Source: JAFGDI01 sp963667715
GTDB lineage: Bacteria; Planctomycetota; Phycisphaerae; Sedimentisphaerales; SM23-30
DNA: 64,000 nt
Direction: 5' to 3'
Assembly (NCBI GenBank): GCA_963667715.1
Contig: OY763926.1
Coordinates: forward strand, 3,596,001 to 3,660,000
The stretch's first letter is position 1. Each line of letters begins with the position of its first letter. The notes below the pieces were generated by a model. It saw nothing but the letters and a program-made list of their open reading frames with translations. It was not told the origin of the DNA and did no database searches. Positions 57,453 to 64,000 of the stretch are shown piece by piece. Made by a program: the position numbers and the translations under genes.

Positions 57453-58145
57453 ATGATGGTAGATAAATATAAAATCTTGATAAGCAGTATACTGTTGACG
57501 GGAATAGTGGCCAGTGGTCAGGATCAGGTAGTGGTCTCGCAGGAAGCTACTCCGGCGATAGTGAATGAGATCAAGACTCCGGAGGCGGAGATGATAAAGG
57601 CGATAGCGGCGAAGAATATATTTAAGCCGTCGCTGGTGCCGTCAGCCCCTAAGAAGCCGGTTGCGAGTATATACAGTATGCCGTCGGGGCCCGCGTCGCT
57701 GGTTAGGCCATTTACGCTGATAGGGATAAATATAAGTGATGAGGAGTCCAGGGCTCAGTTGCTGTTTAGTAATCCGGTAGACCGAAAGGCTGTTACGATC
57801 GGAGAGACGATCGAGAATCTGACAATTACCAAGATAGAGAATACATATATACGCTGCAATTACGGCGGCTATGATGTTAAGATCGATGTTGGTGAAAGTA
57901 GTGAAGATGCTCGGAAAAGGATACTTGGTTTTGATCGGGATTTTGAGTTTATCGGAACGACCATAACAGAAAAGGAAGCCTTTGCCTACGTCAAGATCGG
58001 TGGCGAGCTTAGACGGCTGGAAGTGGGTGATGCTCTGGGCGAATCGGAGATCATACGTATCGAAGAAGGAAAGCTGTGGATACGTCATGCTAATGGGCTG
58101 GAATTTGCGATCGATCCGACAAGTTTGAATACGGCGACAGAGTAG
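57453..58145 (+). CDS. PilP/GspC-like periplasmic assembly protein
   Basis: 230 residues with an N-terminal signal/anchor (about 8-22), a linker, then a small beta-barrel domain (RPFTLIGINISDEESRAQLL, AVTIGETIENLTITKIENTY) resembling the homology region of PilP/GspC that contacts the secretin. A second similar strand-rich unit follows (about 160-225; FAYVKIGGELRRLEVGD), so the domain may be duplicated. AGGA precedes the ATG. Last gene of the operon; it converges with the FecR/LamG gene, whose stop is 9 bases away. Confidence 0.7.
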   Translation: MMVDKYKILISSILLTGIVASGQDQVVVSQEATPAIVNEIKTPEAEMIKAIAAKNIFKPSLVPSAPKKPVASIYSMPSGPASLVRPFTLIGINISDEESRAQLLFSNPVDRKAVTIGETIENLTITKIENTYIRCNYGGYDVKIDVGESSEDARKRILGFDRDFEFIGTTITEKEAFAYVKIGGELRRLEVGDALGESEIIRIEEGKLWIRHANGLEFAIDPTSLNTATE

Positions 58146-58153
58146 ATTAGGAA

Positions 58154-59851
58154 TTAGTCCCGATGTACATCGGGATAGGATTTAGTTGTGGTTACGGATT
58201 TGAAGCTGGTGCCTAGTCTTAGCTCATCGAAATCGGTTGAGCTGCGTGAGTAGACTCCAAGTTCGTTGAAGCGGAAATCTGGTACACTTTCAATGAGGTT
58301 AGCGTCGGGCAGTTTACCATCATGTGACAATGGCGGGTCAAGCCAAACGGCAACCTGCTCTTCGCCGGGTAAGAAAACTATCCTTACTACGAATAAAGTT
58401 TTCTGGTCGCAGTAATAGTTATTATCAATTCTGAAAGCCCTGTTATCATTGTCTATATTGCACTCCAGGGCCCAATTTCCGGTTTTTATCCGTGACGATT
58501 TACCAAGCATAAGTCCCTGATTATAACGGCCGAGATATACATAGGCATCATGGTCATCATCGGCTATTCTATCGACAGACTGGGCCATAAAGCTAAGCCA
58601 GAGTACGGAATTGTCCTTTCCGATAAATTCACCATCAAGCAAAGCCGGCGGTACAATATTGGTCGCCACCCTGCGTTGACAATGGCAGTGAGAGCCGTCA
58701 GCTGTCTGCAACTGGCCGCCCATAGCAGCTAAGGTGGTACCATCCTGATCTGCATATGCCAGCAACTGTCTTTGATCGTCCTGCGATACTTCTTTTTCAT
58801 ATATAATAGTTGAATCCAGGCCGCCCAGCTCACGCCACGGGCCACTCCAGCCCCAGCCGCCGTTACGGCCGTGGAGCTTAATCTGCGAATCCAGAGCTTT
58901 GGTCTCACTTCTCTGATAATCAAAAGCCTCATAGGCGAAGGTCGGGGTCAGGTCATTGGAAAAATCTGCCCCCCCCTGCATAGACAGTAAAGGGCCAAAA
59001 TAGTTGATATTTTCTCTTTCATCAGCGACTCTTAAGCCATCATCATCGATAGTAACAGAAGCATATTCGTCAGCAGACAATTCATAATAGTCGAAGAAAT
59101 CTGCCTTGGCAGCCAGCTCTAAAGTACCAGTCAGTACATATATATCGGCACTGGAATACTCTTTGTTATAAGCTACACAAAATCTGCTTTTGCCGGGGGT
59201 GATAATAACATTTAGCAGTTCAACAGTAAACTTACCGTCGCCGGTGGTATTATCGATGAGGAATCGGCCACTTTCGATAAAGATATAATCTTCACTGGCG
59301 GGGGCACAGCAGGCACTGCCCATCATAAGCAGCTGCCACTTATCCTTACAGTTTAGCCAGCTATAGCCGCTAAAAAGTTCGTAACGATGGCCAAGAAGAG
59401 CTTCTGCCTTCAGCGGCGGCTTATAATCGCTGCCCCATACGCTGTCACGGCCAACCTTGAAATAGTCGAAATTGTAATCATAATGACTAATATTAGGCAG
59501 ACTCTCTTTAGAGAGAATACTCCAGGAGAACAAGCCGCCCAGAGCCAAGATAAGCACCAGCAGAACTGGTAAATATTTACGAAGCAGGGTCAATATAAGA
59601 GCCCCACGCGAGAGAGGAGCACCGGGAAGCAATCCGCCAGCCTGCAGCAGGTCGCTATAGGTTTTCTGCTGATAATGATCTTTGAGCAGGACATGGAGCA
59701 GAAATCTTTTGAAAACTGCATCGGCATTATCCGGGCTGCTCTTTACCCATTGAGCTAAAAGTCTGGTAGACTGAGAGTCCATCTCGATATCATTATCGAG
59801 CGACTCGTCAACGATCTCAATAGCTTTTTTTTCATCTATCGGCTCAGTCAT
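58154..59851 (-). CDS. FecR-like membrane protein with LamG-like C-terminus (anti-sigma partner)
   Basis: About 565 residues. N-terminal cytoplasmic part (about 1-90) with LAQWVKSSPDNADAVFKRFLL, the DUF4880/FecR-like four-helix region; a transmembrane helix at about 100-120; a FecR-type barrel (about 170-290); then a concanavalin/LamG-like region (about 310-550; YVYLGRYNQGLMLGKSS). It is likely to control the sigma factor encoded just upstream. Start ATG at 59851 overlaps the sigma gene stop. The last residues (YPDVHRD and stop) are coded by the interspersed palindrome TCCCGATGTACATCGGGA. Confidence 0.8.
   Translation of the reverse strand: MTEPIDEKKAIEIVDESLDNDIEMDSQSTRLLAQWVKSSPDNADAVFKRFLLHVLLKDHYQQKTYSDLLQAGGLLPGAPLSRGALILTLLRKYLPVLLVLILALGGLFSWSILSKESLPNISHYDYNFDYFKVGRDSVWGSDYKPPLKAEALLGHRYELFSGYSWLNCKDKWQLLMMGSACCAPASEDYIFIESGRFLIDNTTGDGKFTVELLNVIITPGKSRFCVAYNKEYSSADIYVLTGTLELAAKADFFDYYELSADEYASVTIDDDGLRVADERENINYFGPLLSMQGGADFSNDLTPTFAYEAFDYQRSETKALDSQIKLHGRNGGWGWSGPWRELGGLDSTIIYEKEVSQDDQRQLLAYADQDGTTLAAMGGQLQTADGSHCHCQRRVATNIVPPALLDGEFIGKDNSVLWLSFMAQSVDRIADDDHDAYVYLGRYNQGLMLGKSSRIKTGNWALECNIDNDNRAFRIDNNYYCDQKTLFVVRIVFLPGEEQVAVWLDPPLSHDGKLPDANLIESVPDFRFNELGVYSRSSTDFDELRLGTSFKSVTTTKSYPDVHRD
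58158..58175. repeat. perfect 18-bp palindrome TCCCGATGTACATCGGGA, member of dispersed family
   Basis: Other members are at about 3586 (same text), and as CCCGATACACATCGGG at about 1143, 3796, 37970 and 38320, and CCCGACGTGTATCGGG at about 61424. Here it forms the 3' end of the coding sequence. Confidence 0.85.
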
Positions 59852-60386
59852 TTTTGTCAACCCTCGCCTGCATACAATTTCTTAACCGGTTACGAATCCG
59901 GGTAAGAGATACTCGCACTGTTCCAGAAGTAGTATTCATACCTTCGGCAATGACCTGCGGGCTAAGATTCTCCTGATAACGCATGGTCAGCAGCTCAGCT
60001 GATTTTTTATCAAGCTTACGCAGACATTCCTCTAAAGCATTCGAGTATGGATGTAAATAAGAATGCAGTCGGAAGCAGGCTTCAGAAAGAGATTCTATTA
60101 ATTCTGAGGTATATATAGTGGAATGTTTTTTCTTACTGCGATAATATTCAGCGATCTTTATTTTGGCAACGCCAATAGCCCAGGGGAGAAACGGCCGCTC
60201 GGAATCATATTCATCATATTTTTCAGCCACCTGACAGGCAACCTCCTGAAGAATATCTTCAGCATCAGCAGAATTTGAAACAGTAGCACGAATGAACATA
60301 GCAATTGACTGTTGAGAATTCAACCAGTTTCGAGTGAACTCGATCCGTTGCGTCTGTGCTGAATTTTTCTGCAAATCATTTGCCAT
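59844..60386 (-). CDS. ECF-type RNA polymerase sigma factor
   Basis: 180 residues: sigma-2 region (FIRATVSNSADAEDILQEVA, with the DAxDLxQE-like core, about 32-52) and sigma-4 helix-turn-helix (LRKLDKKSAELLTMRYQENL, MNTTSGTVRVSLTRIRNRLR, about 120-170). It belongs to the planctomycete/verrucomicrobial ECF group often written as 'Rhodopirellula/Verrucomicrobium family'. It overlaps the FecR-like gene by 8 bases (ATGACTGA), which makes the pair a surface-signalling switch. Targets cannot be read from the sequence. Confidence 0.92.
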   Translation of the reverse strand: MANDLQKNSAQTQRIEFTRNWLNSQQSIAMFIRATVSNSADAEDILQEVACQVAEKYDEYDSERPFLPWAIGVAKIKIAEYYRSKKKHSTIYTSELIESLSEACFRLHSYLHPYSNALEECLRKLDKKSAELLTMRYQENLSPQVIAEGMNTTSGTVRVSLTRIRNRLRNCMQARVDKND

Positions 60387-61573
60387 ATTTATTATTTTTC
60401 TCAGATACCGGCAGTAATAACAAGCCGGAAACTAAAAATATCCGTAACCGTTCATAACGCTTACATAGATAACAATGTAAACTATGGGCTAACTTGTTTA
60501 GTAACAAGAAATAAGTAACAAGAAACAAGCTCAGGTCTCTCGCTGGGCTCGATACTATCTGATTTTAGCGCAGGCTATGCCCTGCTTTAAGATAGTAGTG
60601 TAAAGCGAACAGAAGCTTATTTATGCTTCGTATCACTGCGTGTCATATTTTTTATTACTATAACCATGTGAACGATTACAAAAAACCTAAATTGAACCTC
60701 AAAAACAATTAGGCACTGAATAACTCAAACTGTCAAAAAGCCAGCTTGATAGGAGTTAGAGATTAGTTGAGTTGAATAACTTCAAAAAAACAACAACTAC
60801 CTTCTTTATCCTAAGTACCTTGCTAATAGTAAATTGCAACATACAAACTGAAACTTCCTGTCAGTTTGAGTGAATATAAGTTTATAACACAAAGATATGA
60901 TTATGGCAACTTATAAAAACAGTTGAAACAGTAGAGTTTGAGTTTTTTTCGCCCGTGAGTAGATGGGGCCCAATAGTTATCCCATATAATGTATAGGCCT
61001 GACACTATTATAACAAATAATGCCAGGCTTATTCAAAACTATTCTTCTATACACTTAGGGCGGGCGAGCCGTAACAAGAATGTAAGAATATCAATCCACA
61101 GATTTGGCTGATTTGTGTTCGCTGGGGCGAACGGCTGATTGATTAATTTACACAGATTTTAGAAGAATAATAATTAATAATTGTTCTCGCAAAGGCGCAA
61201 GGTGCCTGGCACCCGCAAAGGAGGGAAGAGAGTATTGGCTAGGATGCGAGGATTTATAGGATAAGAGGAAGAGAAGATTTGTCCTCGCAGAGTCGCGAAG
61301 GCGCAGAGGGAAGAAAAGTAAATAGAAGAGTTTGACGCAAAGACGCTAAGAGTTGGTTGGAGATGTAGGTATTTTATAGAGTTTTTGGATTGATTGGAAA
61401 GTAAGGAAGAATACTAAAGAATCCCGACGTGTATCGGGAAACTCTTGCGCGGGGGAGGTGGTTGGAGATGTTTGAGACGCAAGATCTTGCGTCTCTACTA
61501 TGACATCAAATGGCTTAGAAGAGAATTCTTAGCCATTTGCGGCCTGAATCACAAGCAGGGATGCTTATGCTAC
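60387..61573. other. 1.2-kb repeat-rich intergenic region
   Basis: No gene. From left: a large hairpin at about 60555-60597 (CTATCT...GCAGG...CCTGC...AGATAG), an inverted, diverged copy of the dispersed repeat (60715-60880, ending CAAACTGAnACTTCCTGTCA), a copy of the promoter-palindrome of the PEP-CTERM genes (61005-61037), phrase repeats in reverse orientation (61085-61460) and a CACAAGC-type palindrome (61547-61571). Confidence 0.65.
61005..61037 (-). promoter_or_regulatory. orphan copy of the promoter-palindrome
   Basis: Same as those at 62731 and 63439: minus strand TTGAAT (61032-61037), 18 bases, TATAAT (61008-61013), inside an AGCCTG/CAGGC inverted repeat. No gene follows, so this is probably a leftover of another gene copy. 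Confidence 0.6.
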
Positions 61574-62005
61574 TTAAGTATTTGAACTAGTCAGGCTTGT
61601 TGACATAAGTGACATAGTTTCAAGAGGTTCAAGAGTAACTACAACATCTTCCAGAGCCTTACTATACCAGCAGGCTTCCCATAGCCACGGGGCATCATTT
61701 AAGAACATTTCCAAGTCAGATATATCAATCTGATATTGACTATCGCCAGCCTTGTCAATATTACAGCAACTGTGCCATACTTGTGCTGCTATGTCATCAG
61801 CATAATTCGGGTCATTTGCCCATACTGGGTCATTAGGGTCGTGAGACAACCAAGCCTCTGAAATATATTTAAATTCTCCAAGGTTGATAATACCATCATC
61901 GGTCAAGTCCAAAGGATTTGAAATATCATCCTCAGTAATGTTTCCATCGCAGGAATAGACTTCATCGGGCGGCAACGTGCCGTAGCGAAACTCGCAGAGT
62001 ACCAT
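61574..62005 (-). pseudogene. C-terminal dockerin-like fragment of a large secreted protein
   Basis: 143 residues with no signal peptide. It reads as the end of a larger protein: acidic loops (LDLTDDGIINLGEFKYISEAWL, shown here in parts: DLTDDGIINLGEFKY) and SQYQIDISDLEMFLNDAPWL, with HDPNDPVWANDPNYADD between, the usual C-terminal arrangement of Sedimentisphaerales surface proteins. AAGG lies near the ATG, so it could still be made, but a cytosolic dockerin makes little sense. No upstream remainder is in the window: the next sequence is a PEP-CTERM gene. Confidence 0.6.
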
Positions 62006-62073
62006 CAGCCTTGGGCTGACTTGGAAATAAAAAAGCCGGATGGTTAGTCCGGCTTGAGTTGGTTATTTTGTTT

Positions 62074-62694
62074 TCAGTTTCGACGTTTCAAAAACATTGA
62101 ACCTATGCCTAGTAGGGCAAGAGAACAAGGCTCAGGGATAACTTCTATATTCATATATGTGGGTTCATAATTGTTACTGTTTTGAAAATCTATCATAAAT
62201 GAGGTATTATCCCACCAAGTCCCAGATATGCCCACTATATTATCGCCAGAATCTTTAATCCATTCCCAGTCATCCTGACAATCTATGGTAATGTGGGTAG
62301 AGTAGTTACCATACTCATCAATTGACACTATTTGAGAACTGAAAATAGTCCCAACAAAACCGCCGTCAATCAGGGCAGTAGCATCGTCACTAATATGAAT
62401 ATTACTTGTAGCACCACCAGAAAAATGCAATGAACTACTATCCCAGATATCTATTGAATAAACACCATAATTCAAAGTATTACTTAAAGGCAATGACGTT
62501 GAAAGAACCTCAAGGTGACTGTCGTTGCTCATAAGTATCTGATGAGCATTGCCACCATTGACAATCAGAGTATCTGAATTATATACTCTACCTTGCCCTA
62601 TATATTCACCTTTGGATAAATAACCATCATCGATAACACTTGCATTACACACACTAGAAATACATAAAATTAGCAACCATAATATCTTTTTCAT
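62074..62694 (-). CDS. PEP-CTERM protein, tandem copy 1
   Basis: 206 residues: signal peptide (MKKILWLLILCISSVCNA), a strand-rich middle with regular turns (SGGATSNIHISDDATALIDG) like a short beta-helix or adhesin, and a C-terminal sorting signal (VIPEPCSLALLGIG then KRRN). Start at the ATG at 62694 with AAGGA six bases before; the five-codon extension is leader. Exosortase would cut at PEP and attach it to the envelope. Two further copies lie immediately upstream, with near-identical promoters. Role unknown. Confidence 0.85.
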   Translation of the reverse strand: MKKILWLLILCISSVCNASVIDDGYLSKGEYIGQGRVYNSDTLIVNGGNAHQILMSNDSHLEVLSTSLPLSNTLNYGVYSIDIWDSSSLHFSGGATSNIHISDDATALIDGGFVGTIFSSQIVSIDEYGNYSTHITIDCQDDWEWIKDSGDNIVGISGTWWDNTSFMIDFQNSNNYEPTYMNIEVIPEPCSLALLGIGSMFLKRRN

Positions 62695-62718
62695 TATCCT
62701 TCTCTCCATATAAAGTTA

Positions 62719-62760
62719 AAGCCTGACACTATTATAACAAATAATGCCAGGCTTATTCAA
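62719..62760 (-). promoter_or_regulatory. promoter within an inverted repeat, copy for tandem gene 1
   Basis: Minus strand TTGAAT (62755-62760), 18 bases, TATAAT (62731-62736). The region AAGCCTGGCA ... TGTCAGGCTT forms an imperfect hairpin that includes the -10 box. Confidence 0.65.
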
Positions 62761-62781
62761 ACTATTCTTCTATATAGAAAG

Positions 62782-63402
62782 TTATCTTCTTCTCTTCAGG
62801 AATAAACCACCAAGACCAAATAGGGCTAGTGTGGCTGGTTCAGGAACAACTTCTATATTCATATATGTGGGTTCATAATTATTACTGTTGATAAAGTCTA
62901 TTTTGAATGAAGTGTCATCCCACCAAGAGCCAGTTATGCCCACAATGTTTTCTTTTGTATCATATAACCATTACCAGCCGTCCTGACAATCTATGGTAAT
63001 ATGGGTAGTGTAATTACCATATTCATCAATTGACACTATTTGAGAACTAAAAATACTAACAATCTCACCACCGTCAATTATGGCTGTAGCATCGTTGCCA
63101 ATATGTATCCTATCTGTAGCCCCACCTGAAAAATGTAGAGAGCTATTGTCCCACAACAATATCGAATAGACACCATAATTCAAAGTATTACTTAATGGCA
63201 ACGAGGTTGAAAGAACCTCAAGATGACTTGAGTTATTTGTAATAATTTGATTAGCATTACCACCGTTAACAATCAGGGTATCTGAATTATATACCCTACC
63301 TTGCCCTATATATTCACCTTTGGATAAATAACCATCATCTATAACACTTGCACTACATACACCAGAAACGCATAAAATTAGCAACCATAATATCTTTTTC
63401 AT
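62782..63402 (-). pseudogene. PEP-CTERM protein, tandem copy 2, with in-frame stop
   Basis: Nearly identical to copy 1 up to DCQDGW, where a TAA (62971-62973) replaces the Glu codon found in the sisters (DDWEW). The frame continues without shift through NIVGITGSWWDDTSF and ends in a full sorting signal (VVPEPATLALFGLG, KRRR) at 62782. One substitution (G to T in GAA) explains it. Either recent inactivation, giving a secreted unanchored product of about 143 residues, or stop read-through. Confidence 0.85.
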
Positions 63403-63426
63403 AATCCTTCTCTCCATATAAAGTTA

Positions 63427-63468
63427 AAGCCTGACACCATTATACCAAATAATGCCAGGCTTATTCAA
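63427..63468 (-). promoter_or_regulatory. promoter within an inverted repeat, copy for tandem gene 2
   Basis: TTGAAT (63463-63468), 18 bases, TATAAT (63439-63444) on the minus strand, in the same AAGCCTG/CAGGCTT dyad. Confidence 0.65.
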
Positions 63469-63575
63469 ACTATTCTTCTATATAGCCATATAAAATTGTC
63501 AGCTCATCTTCCAGAAAAGTCATATCGGTGGGCAGACATTAAAAACAGTCCACAGATTTCGCAGATTTTCACAGA

Positions 63576-64000
63576 TTATCTTCTGCGTTTGAGTAATAGT
63601 GAACCTGCGGAAAGAAGGAGAAGCGAAGCAGGTTCTGGGATAACTTTAATATTCATATATGTGGGTTCATAATTATCACTGTTGATAAAGTCTATATTGA
63701 AAGATGTATCATCCCACCAAGAACCAGATATGCCCACTATATTATCGCCTGAATCTCTAATCCATTCCCAGTCATCCTGACAATCTATGGTTATATGGGT
63801 AGAGTAATTACCATATTCATCTAACTGAACTATTTGAGAACTAAAAATATAATTCACCAGTCCGCCATCAATCAGGGCAGTTGCATCATCACTAAGATAA
63901 ATCGTATTTGATGCGCCACCAGAAAAGTGTAGAGAACTATTATCCCAAATAATAATTGACCAAATACCGTTATTAGCTGTTGAACTCAAAGGCAAGGATG
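63576..64000 (-). CDS. PEP-CTERM protein, tandem copy 3 (5' end outside window)
   Basis: At least 141 residues of the third copy, open to the window edge: SGGASNTIYLSDDATALIDG, DDWEWIRDSGDNIVGISGSW and a complete sorting signal (VIPEPASLLLLSAG, KRRR). The start lies beyond 64000. Copies 1 and 2 are about 710 bases apart; the gap from copy 2 to this one is slightly larger because a phrase repeat (CGCAGATTTTCACAGATTA) lies at 63550-63575. Confidence 0.85.
   Translation of the reverse strand, partial: SLPLSSTANNGIWSIIIWDNSSLHFSGGASNTIYLSDDATALIDGGLVNYIFSSQIVQLDEYGNYSTHITIDCQDDWEWIRDSGDNIVGISGSWWDDTSFNIDFINSDNYEPTYMNIKVIPEPASLLLLSAGSLLLKRRR

Overview
The window looks like the chromosome of an anaerobic, polysaccharide-degrading planctomycete of the Phycisphaerae/Sedimentisphaerales type. 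The support is indirect: PEP-CTERM sorting signals, dockerin-like modules with paired Asp/Asn-rich calcium loops, large LamG proteins, a pseudopilin with a GFTLIELLVVI head, an AraC regulator with a PocR sensor, an ECF sigma factor with its membrane partner, and HydG, the [FeFe]-hydrogenase maturase. The assignment is inference from gene content, not from a database match.

Region by region: 0-5.3 kb (minus strand) holds a secreted pectin-type esterase, a GT39 membrane glycosyltransferase, a membrane-anchored tyrosine phosphatase and a Sel1-repeat trypsin-like protein whose catalytic Ser is Ala. 5.4-8.2 kb (plus) is housekeeping: a GNAT/fRMsr fusion, ispG and 5-formyl-THF cyclo-ligase. 8.2-11.8 kb is a divergent sugar-utilisation unit (AraC/PocR regulator against a URO-D family protein and a glycoside hydrolase). 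A tRNA(CAT) gene with its own promoter and terminator follows. 12.2-15.4 kb is a minus-strand unit of two HSH-type surface proteins, a pseudopilin and a His/Cys-rich peptide. 15.8-26.8 kb is a polysaccharide locus with a GH51 arabinofuranosidase, two paralogous LamG/Ig/dockerin proteins and an SGNH esterase.

27-42 kb is an accessory island. It holds at least five truncated RHS or toxin C-terminal tips on the minus strand, each followed by a likely immunity gene and often coupled by overlapping stop and start codons. It also holds an IS4-family element with perfect 34-bp ends, a broken REP-associated transposase, several families of short palindromes, a 347-bp tandem duplication and many copies of short intergenic 'phrase' repeats. 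No full-length RHS gene is present, so this looks like a silent reservoir of toxin tips and immunity genes. A large secreted protein with dockerins and a possible clan CD protease end lies at 28.9-31.8 kb.

42.4-48.5 kb holds hydG, two exported proteins of unknown function (one with a Thr/Asn/Ala repeat tract) and a chemoreceptor. 48.9-53 kb is an unusual rRNA unit on the minus strand: tRNA-Ile, a hidden 39-codon membrane-peptide gene, tRNA-Ala, 23S and 5S. It has no 16S gene and starts at a consensus promoter. 53.5-58.1 kb is part of a type II secretion/type IV pilus operon (GspE/PilB, PilM/GspL, PilO/GspM and PilP/GspC-like). 58.2-60.4 kb encodes an ECF sigma factor and its FecR/LamG membrane partner. 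The window ends in a tandem triplication of PEP-CTERM genes, one of which has an in-frame stop.

An unexpected theme is that interspersed palindromic repeats sit exactly at the 3' ends of genes and in several cases supply the stop codon and the last residues of the protein.
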